Source of the DNA: Rhodospirillales bacterium
GTDB lineage: Bacteria > Pseudomonadota > Alphaproteobacteria > Rhodospirillales > Casp-alpha2
Reading direction: 5' to 3'
Assembly (NCBI GenBank): GCA_017857825.1
Contig: JAFMCK010000004.1
Coordinates: 1-36,977, forward strand
DNA: 36,977 bases
Shown in pieces: positions 8,962 to 17,525 of this stretch (position 1 is the first letter of the stretch; every line of letters starts with the position of its first letter). Under the pieces are notes generated by a model. That model ran no database searches. It worked only from the letters and a program-made list of their open reading frames with translations, and was not told where the DNA came from. The position numbers and the translations under genes are program-made.

Positions 8962-10985
8962 TTTCGGTCCGACAGGCCTGCTGGAAGCGAGTTGTCGTTT
9001 GCCGGCGCCGAAGTTCCGCGCTGAGGAGCGCTTGTTGCATCCGGCTGGATGGTCTCAAGTTTTTTTACGGCATCTTTTTTTGCATCTTCTATCGTCGCAA
9101 ACAGACGCGAGAAGAAACCAGGATCACTATCGCCTCCGCCGTCGGAGTTGCCTGGCAAAATTAAGTCGCGGGGCGGGAGTCCGGCGTGCGCAGACATCAT
9201 CACACTTTGCCATAGACGTGCAGGCATGCTGCCGCCGGTGACGCCCTTCATGGCTGCGCCATTATCGTTGCCGAGCCAAACGCCTGCGACATAATCCGCC
9301 GTATAGCCCATAAACCAGGCATCGCGATAATTCTGCGAGGTACCCGTTTTGCCGGCAGCGGGCCTGTCGAGTTTTGCGCCACGGCCTGTGCCACCATCAA
9401 TCACGCCTTTCATCATGGCGTTCATCGATGCGATGTAGTTAGGTGCGACAACTTGGCCGAGTCCGCTGCCGCTGCGGCGATAAATAATGGCGCCGCCGCC
9501 ATCGCGAATTTCTTCGATGCCAAAGGGAATAATGCCGTTGCCGCCGTTGGCGAACGCGGCATAAGCCGCCGTAATGTTGAGAAGTGTCGTCTCCGCCGTT
9601 CCCAAGGCAATCGAAGCATCGGGTTTGTCACCCGGGTCGAGGCCGAGTGCGCGGGCGGTTTTGGCGACCCGATCAATACCCGCCGCGAGCGCGATGCGCA
9701 CGGCAACGGTATTTATCGATTTTGCGAGCCCCTGCGCCATGGTGACGTCGCCGATGTATTTGTTGTCGAAGTTGCCGGGCGACCAGGCCCCGATCCTAAC
9801 CGGGGAGTCGCTAATGATATCGCTTGGAGTTATGCCGGACTCCAGGCCCGCTAAATAGACCACCGGCTTAAACGCAGAACCCGGTTGCCGGGAGGCCTGG
9901 GTCGCGCGATTGAATTGGCTGGCCCCGTAATCGCTGCCGCCAACCATGGCGCGCACCGCCCCGTCGAGGGACATCACAAGCACTGCGCCATCGCCCACAT
10001 TACGCCCCTTTGCGGGACCTTTAAGCGTTTGGATCAAGCTTTGCTCGGCATCGTACTGCACTGTTGGCGATAACGTTGTTTTCACGATCAAGTCGCGATC
10101 GCGGGCGCCGACGTAATCGCGCACTTGATCCAATACCCAATCAACAAAGTAAGGGGCGCGGCGGCCAGGGCGGATGTTGTTTGCGGCCATGGTCTTCATG
10201 TGCGCTGCCTTGGCGTCGTTTTCGCTCAAATACCCTGCGGCAACCATATTCGAGAGCACAACCTTGGTGCGCGCATCTGCGCGTTCGTCGCTGCTGTGCG
10301 GGTTGTAACGGCTGGGGGCCTTCAACAGGCCGGCCAACATCGCCGATTGCCAGATGCTGAGGTCAACTGCCGGTACGCCAAAATATTTACGTGCCGCTGC
10401 ATCGACGCCGTAGGTGCCGGCGCCCAAGTAAACCCGGTTTAGATAAAGTTCCAAGATTTGATCTTTGGAAAATCGATTTTCCAGCCAAAATGCCAGCATC
10501 ACCTCTTGGATTTTGCGCTTTATCGTGCGCTCTGGGCTCAGGAATAGATTCTTCGCGACCTGCTGAGTGATGGTGCTGCCGCCCTGCACGATGTAGCCGG
10601 CGCGAATATTGATGACCATGGCCCGCGCAAGACCAATCAAGTCGATGCCGAAGTGGTCATAGAAACGGCGATCCTCTGTTGCCAGCACCGCTTGCGGCAG
10701 CGATGGCGGAAGGTCTTTCAGCCGAACGGGGATGCCATAAAGATCGCCGGCGGCGGCAAGCTCGCTACCGTCACTCGCCATGATCCAAACCGTTGGGCGG
10801 CGCGAAGGGGCGAGGCTGTCTTCGACATCTGGCAGGTCCGTATAAAACCAACCCACGGCGAACAGGCCAAGGATAAACGCCCAAACGCCAAGGGTTGCCG
10901 TCCATTTGCCAAGACGGCGCAATGCCGACGGGCGCGGGGTGTCGGTTTTTGTTGTACGGGCACGTGTGCTTTTACGTTTGGCCAT
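8958..10985 (-). CDS. Class A penicillin-binding protein (PBP1A-like glycosyltransferase/transpeptidase)
   Basis: A 675-residue bifunctional peptidoglycan synthase anchored in the inner membrane. It has a basic cytoplasmic N-terminus (1-28), one transmembrane helix (~30-48) and a GT51 glycosyltransferase domain with ATEDRRFYDHFG (catalytic Glu104) and GGSTITQQ (135-142). The transpeptidase domain shows QPGSAFKP (Ser370, Lys373), KSIN (Ser423, Asn425) and GKTGTS (Lys546). All catalytic motifs are intact. The C-terminus after ~residue 615 is a low-complexity Asp/Pro/Ala-rich tail. The ATG at 10985 begins a Lys/Arg-rich cytoplasmic segment normal for the family. It is monocistronic by appearance, convergent with the methyltransferase gene and divergent from the MscS-like remnant. 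Confidence 0.93.
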   Translation of the reverse strand: MAKRKSTRARTTKTDTPRPSALRRLGKWTATLGVWAFILGLFAVGWFYTDLPDVEDSLAPSRRPTVWIMASDGSELAAAGDLYGIPVRLKDLPPSLPQAVLATEDRRFYDHFGIDLIGLARAMVINIRAGYIVQGGSTITQQVAKNLFLSPERTIKRKIQEVMLAFWLENRFSKDQILELYLNRVYLGAGTYGVDAAARKYFGVPAVDLSIWQSAMLAGLLKAPSRYNPHSSDERADARTKVVLSNMVAAGYLSENDAKAAHMKTMAANNIRPGRRAPYFVDWVLDQVRDYVGARDRDLIVKTTLSPTVQYDAEQSLIQTLKGPAKGRNVGDGAVLVMSLDGAVRAMVGGSDYGASQFNRATQASRQPGSAFKPVVYLAGLESGITPSDIISDSPVRIGAWSPGNFDNKYIGDVTMAQGLAKSINTVAVRIALAAGIDRVAKTARALGLDPGDKPDASIALGTAETTLLNITAAYAAFANGGNGIIPFGIEEIRDGGGAIIYRRSGSGLGQVVAPNYIASMNAMMKGVIDGGTGRGAKLDRPAAGKTGTSQNYRDAWFMGYTADYVAGVWLGNDNGAAMKGVTGGSMPARLWQSVMMSAHAGLPPRDLILPGNSDGGGDSDPGFFSRLFATIEDAKKDAVKKLETIQPDATSAPQRGTSAPANDNSLPAGLSDRN

Positions 10986-11181
10986 GCTGCTTTATGCCCG
11001 GTGGGACGTTAGGATCGTGTTAATACGACAGGCATGTATTAAGGTAAAAATATGGAAGATTTTACACAAACCGTTCTTGGCCTCCCATGGAGAGATATTG
11101 GCGCGTCGACGCTTTTGACCACGATCATCCTGTTGGCCCGCTGGGGACCAAACGCACGATTACACCGGGCACATCATCACC

Positions 11182-11586
11182 ATGCCCAATGGGATGATTT
11201 TGCCCCACAACATCGTTAACTTGAACATCCGCAAGCATTACGTTTTTCATACCTTTGCCATTACGATTGATGCGCTCGATAAATTGCGACCCAAAGAAGA
11301 CTTAGCGTTTCTTTGTGACGAGATTGAGGCCGAATGGACGGCCTATGACGAAGAAGCGACGAAGTATTGGACCGGGGTCCGCCGTCATATGGCGCTTGAT
11401 ATCCGCAAGCCGGATCCGCAGGTGCGCATGCACACGACGGACCTTGCCCACGTCATGTTTGATATTCGACTGCTATGTCCGCGCGAGCAGGCGCTGTCTA
11501 TTGAGCAGCGCGTCACGACGCGGTTTCTTACGCGTGTCCAAAAGCGGATGGATGCGGCAGCCGTGACGAAATCAGACGCGCCATAG
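11182..11586 (+). pseudogene. Probable C-terminal remnant of an MscS-type mechanosensitive channel
   Basis: An open frame of 134 codons whose start GHIITMPNGMILPHNIVNL (counting in-frame codons just upstream of ATG 11182) resembles the beta-domain of MscS channels, where a (V/I)xIPN segment is typical. The rest resembles the soluble alpha/beta C-terminal domain. The transmembrane part expected upstream is missing: the same frame has a stop at 11116-11118, only about 60 codons of other short frames separate this from the PBP start at 10985, and a neighbouring frame reading LGTKRTITP may continue the domain with a shift near 11161-11170. I infer a truncated, possibly frameshifted gene; an expressed short soluble protein from ATG 11182 cannot be excluded. 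Family assignment is moderate because the fragment is short. Confidence 0.42.
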
Positions 11587-11604
11587 ACCAAACGCGCTGG
11601 CGCT

Positions 11605-13938
11605 TTAGCGATAAATATAGATCGGGCTGGTCCAGCAAAGCGTGCCGTCTTCCTGCGTCAAACGAATGAAGATCGGATTGTCACCCTCGGACTTTAGTTC
11701 AAGGCGTCTGGTAAGTGAAAATGTCCGATGTTTGTTTTCCGATGGCATCCGGAAGATTTTCAAATACCGCGGCAATACATCGCTTTGATCGAACACTTCG
11801 TCTTCAAAGCCAATTTCCTCAAGTGGCACGCCCGCTTTGACCAGCGGGGTTTCGATTTTCAGCGTGCCGGCGTAGGGATCTTTGACCCATACATCAAAGC
11901 CGCCGATGTTGCCGGTCGTGAGTGCGCGCCATGCAAGCTCGGTTTCCGAGACGATATCCAGGGTCTTGTCGCGATTAAAGAAGTTGATGGCTTTGGCTTC
12001 GATGATGGCATTGTCAGATAAATGCGCGGTACCGTCCCAAATTACCTGACGGAAACGACCGCGGTATTCAGCGCCTTCCCACATTACGCGTAAGCGGTTG
12101 CCGAGTTCTTCTTGAGTATAGGGTCGGACGGTCTCGATAAGGTCGAGACCGTTGAAAATGTCGACCCGTTCAATCGGGCTTGCGGCGTGAATGTCGATGT
12201 TAAAGTCAACCTCGCCGCTCGGCAGATGCACGATATCGCCCATCATCGCACTGTCAGATGTCTGGCTGTCTGTGGGGCCGTTCCGAGGGTCATCGTGATA
12301 CAGGGTGCCGGCTTCCGTGAAATTTGCCTTCACGTCGATCATCATGCGGCCGCCGTGCCCGCCGGTGGTGGCATAGTGACGGCGTCGACGCATGCTTTCC
12401 ATAATGGCGTCGCGGCTTAGTTCCGGTGCTAAAAAGCAGGTCAGCCCGCCGACGGCGCCGAACAACGACGCCCCCGGATAACTCGCGCCCGGGCGGCCTT
12501 TGTGGCCGTCGGAGTTGGCGACGATACCGATCCGATAGCCCATTTCAAAGGCATCTTGGACCAGCCATTCAAAAGTGCCCCAACTGGAATGCACTTCCAT
12601 TGATTTCTCGAACCGCCCGTCATGGGCCATTTTGACGTCGGCGTATCTGCCGCCGCAGTGCGCGTAGCCGACTACGTCCCATTCTTTATCGCGGGCGAGG
12701 GCTTCGAACAATTCGGCAGCCGAGTTGCAGTCGGTGCTGATGTCCGAGCGGTCCGCGACCAACGCGTGGGATGAACGCCGCAGCGTGCGGCCTTCATCCG
12801 GGAAGTAAATGTTTCGGTCACCGCCAAGCCCGGTGTTGCCGGACCATTCGTAGCCCGGGATCGCGATGAATTCACCGGTTATGTCATAATGCGCGCACAT
12901 ATCATCAAGTTCGGACCAGAACGGGGATGTGATCTGGAAATCGTTACCCTGGTGGCCGGTGGCATCGACGAATGCGAGATCGCGGGCGAAACGGAAATAT
13001 TCATCCGCGCTGCCGGTGCCGATGGTCTCTTCCGACTGACCGTGCAGGTCGCCCCAATAATGCTTGAGCGCCGGGGCATCGGCAAAGCGGATCGGGTTTG
13101 TGGTGGTCACGACATCGCCGTTTTCATCCAAGAATTCGATGCATGCATCGCCGGCAGCACTGCCGCTGAGCCCACTGACTTCGACGGCGCGGGTGCCGGG
13201 TTGGATGCTGACGCTGGCGGGCATGCCGTCAACCGGACCGTTGGCGCGCAGCTTGAACGTGCGATCACATTGATCAGACGGATTGCCCCATTTGTCTTCG
13301 CCCTTGAATTTGACGGAGAACGTTTCACCCACGGCGCGCAGGGTCGGTGCGACGGCGACATAGGTTTCAGGCGCGCCGGGTACGATGTGGATCGTCGGTT
13401 GGTTCGGCACCGGCTGGTAGCAATAGGTGGCGATCGGATCAATCAGGGTGTGGAATTCGTAGCTTTCTTCGCAGAACGTTTGCAATCGCATGCCGGGCGA
13501 GCCTTGCGACGTGTCGCCAAGCTTGACGGTGATGGTATCGCCTTCACGTAGAAAGCCGCGTACGACCTTGATGTATAACGCACGGTCCCACGGGCGGACG
13601 TTGCCCTTTGGATCGTAGTGATATTGCAGCACGGCATCGTTGGAGGCGGTAATCGTGGTGAAGTTCGGACCGGTCGGGTTCTCGAACTGGGGGCGTGTTT
13701 GATCGCTGGCGAAACGGAAGCAAATGCGGATCGAACCGGAATCGTCGATCCCGAATTTACCGGCGGTGTAAACGAGGGTGAAGGTTTGATAGCTGCCGGC
13801 TTCGAAATCACCGGTTGGACTTAATGCGACCGTGCCGACCTCGTGCATAGGAACGGTGGCATCGATAGGTGTGCTGACCAGGCCGCCGGCCGGCGCGCCT
13901 GCTGCATCGTCCGGGCTGCCAAGCGGTTGCTCCGACAT
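11605..13938 (-). CDS. DUF3604-family, PHP-like metal-dependent protein
   Basis: A 777-residue protein without signal peptide. The first ~290 residues look like beta-rich, Ig-like structure. The middle carries a PHP-type metal site: YWGDLHGQSEET (first His pair), FVDATGHQGND, IPGYEWSG, VGYAHCGGRY and IVANSDGHKGRPG (His/Asp ligands), followed by RRRRHYATTGGHGGRMMID. This order matches DUF3604 proteins, whose function is not established to my knowledge; a phosphoesterase-like hydrolase is the family-level guess. The C-terminal ~200 residues are again beta-rich. ATG at 13938 is supported by GGAGAG nine bases upstream. It stands alone: the MscS remnant ends 18 bases beyond its stop, and the copper chaperone gene lies upstream in the same direction 132 bases away. 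Confidence 0.75.
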   Translation of the reverse strand: MSEQPLGSPDDAAGAPAGGLVSTPIDATVPMHEVGTVALSPTGDFEAGSYQTFTLVYTAGKFGIDDSGSIRICFRFASDQTRPQFENPTGPNFTTITASNDAVLQYHYDPKGNVRPWDRALYIKVVRGFLREGDTITVKLGDTSQGSPGMRLQTFCEESYEFHTLIDPIATYCYQPVPNQPTIHIVPGAPETYVAVAPTLRAVGETFSVKFKGEDKWGNPSDQCDRTFKLRANGPVDGMPASVSIQPGTRAVEVSGLSGSAAGDACIEFLDENGDVVTTTNPIRFADAPALKHYWGDLHGQSEETIGTGSADEYFRFARDLAFVDATGHQGNDFQITSPFWSELDDMCAHYDITGEFIAIPGYEWSGNTGLGGDRNIYFPDEGRTLRRSSHALVADRSDISTDCNSAAELFEALARDKEWDVVGYAHCGGRYADVKMAHDGRFEKSMEVHSSWGTFEWLVQDAFEMGYRIGIVANSDGHKGRPGASYPGASLFGAVGGLTCFLAPELSRDAIMESMRRRRHYATTGGHGGRMMIDVKANFTEAGTLYHDDPRNGPTDSQTSDSAMMGDIVHLPSGEVDFNIDIHAASPIERVDIFNGLDLIETVRPYTQEELGNRLRVMWEGAEYRGRFRQVIWDGTAHLSDNAIIEAKAINFFNRDKTLDIVSETELAWRALTTGNIGGFDVWVKDPYAGTLKIETPLVKAGVPLEEIGFEDEVFDQSDVLPRYLKIFRMPSENKHRTFSLTRRLELKSEGDNPIFIRLTQEDGTLCWTSPIYIYR

Positions 13939-14070
13939 AGCTGATATCTCTCCAAAATCGCCGACCGTTTATGGCCGATCCCCTCATCATCAGCTATACG
14001 TTACGGCGGCGCTTATCCCCAATCAAGCGAGGGGTTTTCAAGGTTCATGACCGGAACTCATGCTTTTTGC

Positions 14071-14577
14071 CTAATGATTTGGATGTTGCATGGTCGGCAT
14101 GGCATCGCCGCGGTTCAAAACCCCAACGTCGAGCGTTTTTGTATGGCCGGTTTCGAATGTGAAGGTCATTTCAATGTGCGAAGCACTTTTGGCGCCGACT
14201 GTCGGACCAATCAGCATCAAATGCAGGCCGTTTGGTTCAAACGTCACCATCTCACCGGCCGGAATATCAATCGTCGACAATGCGCGCATTTTTGAAACGC
14301 CGCCTTCAAGATAGCTCTCATGAATTTCAACGCGCTCAAACATGGGGCTGGAAACGCGAGTTAAGCGCTGCAACTGATCCGACTGATTGTGTAGCGTCAC
14401 ATAGCCCGCCATGACGCGCGCCGTCGGCGGCGCTGCGCGCACCCATGGTGCCATGATCATGACCGCGTCGTCTGACATATCGTGCGTGTGCTTTGCCGGG
14501 TCGGCGTTCGTCGGTATCGCGAAGACAAAAAGGCTGATCACTGCAAATGCGCGCAATAAGGTTGATGGTCCGGACAT
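14071..14577 (-). CDS. Periplasmic copper chaperone of the PCu(A)C family
   Basis: A 168-residue secreted protein that binds Cu(I) and, in the family, delivers it to the CuA centre of cytochrome c oxidase. An N-terminal signal peptide is evident (hydrophobic 7-21, likely cleavage near residue 25). The canonical copper motif H-X10-M-X21-H-X-M is perfect: His86, Met97, His119, Met121. A His/Met-rich segment (KHTHDM, 29-34) just after the signal peptide and a terminal MQHPNH could add metal sites. ATG at 14577 has AGGAG eight bases upstream. No Sco/SenC or oxidase gene lies nearby, so it appears to be a stand-alone unit rather than part of a cox operon. Confidence 0.9.
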   Translation of the reverse strand: MSGPSTLLRAFAVISLFVFAIPTNADPAKHTHDMSDDAVMIMAPWVRAAPPTARVMAGYVTLHNQSDQLQRLTRVSSPMFERVEIHESYLEGGVSKMRALSTIDIPAGEMVTFEPNGLHLMLIGPTVGAKSASHIEMTFTFETGHTKTLDVGVLNRGDAMPTMQHPNH

Positions 14578-14681
14578 GATGGGAACTCCTGGTGATGAAT
14601 TGCGCGCACACTAAGCCTGAGACGGGGTTGGGTCCAGCATTGCGGTGGGGTGTCATTTTGAGGGATTTTCTGAGCATTTGA

Positions 14682-14710
14682 TTGACTTTTGGCCGAAATT
14701 AACGCATCAT
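14682..14710 (+). promoter_or_regulatory. Candidate promoter of the cold-shock gene, giving a long leader
   Basis: TTGACT (14682-14687) and CATCAT (14705-14710) are spaced by 17 bases. If used, transcription starts near 14717 and leaves a 5' leader of about 140 bases before the csp ATG. Long structured leaders are typical of cold-induced csp genes. The leader includes a small hairpin, ATGTTA-tcgt-TAACAT, at about 14786-14801. The -10 match is only four of six, so this is an inference. Confidence 0.38.
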
Positions 14711-14855
14711 GAAACAACGAGATACATTTGATGCGTGTTACCTAAAATTATGCGGACTACCGCTTAGCTTAGTTATCCCCTGAGAATGTTATCGTTAACA
14801 TGCGTTTGGCTACACGGTGTGGCGCGGCGCAACCAATTGTCAGAGGAATATCGAC

Positions 14856-15065
14856 ATGGCTAAAGGTACCGTGAAGTGGTTCAACACCACCAAAGGTTAT
14901 GGTTTTATTGAGCCGGAAGACGGCTCCAAGGATGCATTCGTTCACATTTCGGCTGTTGAGCGTGCGGGCATGAATTCGCTGCGCGAAGGCCAGAAGGTGT
15001 CTTACGAACTGCAAGAAGGCCGCAACGGTAAGTCGTCCGCCGAGGATCTCGTCGCGCTCGACTAA
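14856..15065 (+). CDS. Cold-shock domain protein (CspA family)
   Basis: A 69-residue single cold-shock domain that would bind single-stranded RNA or DNA as an RNA chaperone. It starts MAKGTVKWFNTTKGYGFI, containing the RNP1-like KGYGFI; RNP2 appears as DAFVHIS. Length is exactly that of the family. ATG at 14856 has AGAGGA eight bases upstream; the longer open frame from 14817 adds residues unlike the family and is rejected. It is monocistronic, ending at a clear intrinsic terminator. It shows the usual paralogue-like features, so the particular csp letter cannot be given. Confidence 0.95.
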   Translation: MAKGTVKWFNTTKGYGFIEPEDGSKDAFVHISAVERAGMNSLREGQKVSYELQEGRNGKSSAEDLVALD

Positions 15066-15087
15066 CACCGCAATGCGCTTTTAAAGG

Positions 15088-15124
15088 AAACCGCCGTCGG
15101 CATCGTTCGATGGCGGTTTTTCTT
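15088..15124 (+). terminator. Intrinsic terminator of the cold-shock gene
   Basis: Stem CCGCCGTCG (15091-15099) pairs with CGATGGCGG (15108-15116), with one G-U pair and an 8-base loop, followed by TTTTTCTTT. It lies 22 bases after the csp stop. Confidence 0.85.
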
Positions 15125-15179
15125 TCTGCGCATGGTTTTGATTGCGCTATAGACCACGTTGCGGTTTGTGCGCTTGGGA

Positions 15180-16058
15180 TTATTGGTGCGACGCATCCAG
15201 GATTATCGGTAGCAACGCATTTGGGAAGCGGCGTTCCAAGGTGACCGCGTAGAAAGTTTCAAACACCCCCTTTAAGGGGTAAGCCTCTATCAACTGTCCA
15301 CTCGACAGCTCGTCCTGCACGACAACCGGCGGCAACACGGCGATACCGATATCTTCACGTGCGAGCAAGCGCATCATGGCCATATCGTCTGCTTCTGCGA
15401 CGACGTTTGGCCTCACACCCAGCCTTTGGATCAGTGCGTCAAAGCCGGTTCGTATTGAGCCGTGCGTTGTCGGAAGTATCAGCGGATGCTGGCTGAGCAC
15501 CTCTTTGAGCGAGCCTTTTTTGCCCAGGCGCTTCGGCGTGCCAATGACGCTGACTTGCTGTTCAGAAAGGCGGTGTGATCTGAACGTTGCGGCATGGCCA
15601 CTGCCTGTGGCCGTGTTCAACAACACGACATCGAGCGCAAGCGCCTCCAATTCTTCAAGCAGGTCTTTTGGGCTGCCGGATCTTAGAACAATGCTCGCAT
15701 TGCTCTGTTCCAGAACGGGGCGCAGCAGACCAATCTGAAAGTTCCTGGACAACGTTGCCATTGCGCCGACCCGAAGCACGGGGCGGGTCGCGATATTTCC
15801 TGCCAGGGTGCCAACAAGTTCGTCGCCCGCCGCAAAGATTGCATCCGCATGATCGAGTGCGATCCGGCCCGCTTCGGTTAAATGCAGTCGCCGCCCTTTG
15901 CGGTCAAATAACGAATGGCCGAGCTGTTCTTCAAGTTTGCGGATCTGCACCGACAGTGCCGACTGTGAGATATTTAATTGATCTGCAGCATGCGTCAGAT
16001 TTCCATCATGCGCGACCGCCCAAAAATACCGAAGATGCTTAAAATTGATCTGTACCAT
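15180..16058 (-). CDS. LysR-family transcriptional regulator (NhaR-like N-terminus)
   Basis: A 292-residue LTTR. The winged helix-turn-helix occupies residues ~4-63 (FKHLRYFWAVAHDGNLTHAA, then SQSALSVQIRKLEEQLG). The N-terminus resembles the NhaR branch more than the CysB/CbbR branches. Residues ~90-290 form the periplasmic-binding-protein-like effector domain (VLRVGAMATLSRNFQ, LPTTHGSIRTGF, DIGIAVLPPVVV). The inducer is unknown. It diverges from the HutD-family gene at 16178 across a 119-base AT-rich gap that holds an inverted repeat suitable for an LTTR site, so I infer it regulates itself and that gene. ATG at 16058 is the natural family start. Confidence 0.88.
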   Translation of the reverse strand: MVQINFKHLRYFWAVAHDGNLTHAADQLNISQSALSVQIRKLEEQLGHSLFDRKGRRLHLTEAGRIALDHADAIFAAGDELVGTLAGNIATRPVLRVGAMATLSRNFQIGLLRPVLEQSNASIVLRSGSPKDLLEELEALALDVVLLNTATGSGHAATFRSHRLSEQQVSVIGTPKRLGKKGSLKEVLSQHPLILPTTHGSIRTGFDALIQRLGVRPNVVAEADDMAMMRLLAREDIGIAVLPPVVVQDELSSGQLIEAYPLKGVFETFYAVTLERRFPNALLPIILDASHQ

Positions 16059-16070
16059 TGTTCATAAAAA

Positions 16071-16088
16071 TAGAATATTTTATTTCTA
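16071..16088. promoter_or_regulatory. Candidate LysR-type operator in divergent promoter region
   Basis: An interrupted inverted repeat TAGAA-N8-TTCTA lies in an AT-rich stretch 13 bases upstream of the LysR start and about 90 bases before the HutD-family gene. Dyads of this size containing a T-N11-A core are typical LTTR sites. The surrounding DNA is AT-rich, so a chance match is possible. Confidence 0.35.
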
Positions 16089-16177
16089 ATAATCAATTTT
16101 TATTATTTAAATAATGTCACGCGCCCCGCACCTTAGCGTATTAATCGTCAACGGGATTTAGAACGGTCGTATCGGCG

Positions 16178-16771
16178 ATGGACATCATCAGGTTTAGTGA
16201 GCTAACAGAAAGTACCTGGAAGAATGGAGGCGGGATTACCCGCGAAATCGCCTGCGCGACCCTCGGCGAAAACCGAATATGGCGGTTAAGTATGGCAGAT
16301 GTCACATGTGATGGGCCATTTTCCGCGTTCGCTGAATATGTTCGGATTCTCACAGTCGTGAAAGGTCAGGGCATGGTGTTGCAGAATGACGGTGGCAACA
16401 TTGATGCGGATCTTTGGCATCCTGTCCAGTTCAGCGGTGCTTTGAACGTAAATGCGCAGCTAAAATCGGGCCCCTCAACCAATTTAAACCTCATGTTTAA
16501 TCCGGCGTATTGCACCGGGGATGTCACGGCGCTCCATGGCCCGTGCAATAGGTCATTGGCCTTGGCCGAACAGCGCCTATTTGCCGTGCATAGCTTGGCG
16601 GGCGCCTTGGGGGTGAATGGGTGTTCGCCGCTTTTGCCGGGCGATACGGCGATCATCACTTCGGATGTTGGCCAGGTGGACTTGGCCGATGGCGACGCAG
16701 CACTGTTGATCCAAATAGATTTAAGCCGTCACGTCAGTTCCAATTCCGTGGTCTTCACCGCACGCCTTTAG
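16178..16771 (+). CDS. HutD/Ves-family protein
   Basis: A 197-residue cupin-fold protein. The family signature TWKNGGGITREIA is at about residues 13-25, followed by WRLSMADV and PFSAFAEYVRILTVVKGQGM, which match the double cupin HutD/Ves family. HutD is linked in some bacteria to histidine utilisation and is thought to bind N-formimino-glutamate or related ligands; Ves is a low-temperature-responsive homologue in E. coli. No hut genes are present here, so the metabolic link is not supported by context. ATG at 16178 lacks a strong ribosome-binding site but gives the family N-terminus. It is divergent from a LysR regulator and overlaps the convergent orphan gene by four bases. Confidence 0.82.
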   Translation: MDIIRFSELTESTWKNGGGITREIACATLGENRIWRLSMADVTCDGPFSAFAEYVRILTVVKGQGMVLQNDGGNIDADLWHPVQFSGALNVNAQLKSGPSTNLNLMFNPAYCTGDVTALHGPCNRSLALAEQRLFAVHSLAGALGVNGCSPLLPGDTAIITSDVGQVDLADGDAALLIQIDLSRHVSSNSVVFTARL

Positions 16772-17472
16772 CCGCGCGCCGGTGGTGCCGTGTCTGCATA
16801 GGCCGAAGAGTCGTATGACTCCGTATCCATCAGCGCATCCAGCCAGTAACCGGAACTGATGACCTCAATCTGCATCGCATCGTCACTCAGCGGATGCGTG
16901 TTGACAATCCACACCACTTCGCTGGCATTCGGAAAAGACGTTCCGACAAGTTCGTCATGATATAAGCGATGCAGGGCCGCTCGGTCATCCATGCCGTCGG
17001 CCAGCAGACGAGCCAGAAATGACTCGTTCAGTGCTGGCGTCAAAAGTGCTTTGGAGCGGGCGTCGTTGGCGGTGACGCTTAAGACAACACGAACTGCATC
17101 GGGCTTCGGGAACGAGCCCGGAAAAGCGGCATAGAGCAAACTGCCGGCGTTGAACATCCGCTCGTGCAGCGATGAGTCTGCATATTCTTCCCATAGCTTT
17201 TCATCAAGCATCTCCGTTGCGGCATTCCGCATCTGCCCGTCGCGAAGAATATCGGACATATCGTGTTTCAACACATGATAAGCCGCGTCCGCAGGTTTGT
17301 GATCCTGCAAAGACATCAGGCACATTTCGCGCTTTTCGTCGTCGCTCAATCCAGACTGATCGCCATATTCCAGGGCGTCGAGGAGGGTTGTATACTGTTC
17401 GGCTGTGCGGGCGCCCTCTATTTCAAGAATGTTCGAGAAACTGAGCACCTGAACATGAAAAGAATTTCCCAA
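16768..17472 (-). CDS. Protein of unknown function
   Basis: A 234-residue soluble, acidic protein that I do not recognise. It has no signal peptide or membrane helix and looks mainly helical. Notable stretches are LSDDEKREMCLMSLQDHK, DEKLWEEYADSSLHERMFNAG, VLSVTANDARSKALLTPAL and a C-terminal part with VVWIVNTHPLSDD. The start appears to be TTG at 17472, supported by GAAGG about nine bases upstream; no ATG near the N-terminus is in frame. It is transcribed towards the HutD-family gene, with the two stops overlapping, and lies 54 bases from the tRNA gene on the same strand. Codon composition resembles the neighbours, so it looks like a real resident gene. Confidence 0.65.
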   Translation of the reverse strand: MGNSFHVQVLSFSNILEIEGARTAEQYTTLLDALEYGDQSGLSDDEKREMCLMSLQDHKPADAAYHVLKHDMSDILRDGQMRNAATEMLDEKLWEEYADSSLHERMFNAGSLLYAAFPGSFPKPDAVRVVLSVTANDARSKALLTPALNESFLARLLADGMDDRAALHRLYHDELVGTSFPNASEVVWIVNTHPLSDDAMQIEVISSGYWLDALMDTESYDSSAYADTAPPARG

Positions 17473-17525
17473 TCACTTGGACCTTCAAAGAAGAAATAAG
17501 TTGTACGAATGCATCAGGGCGAAAT

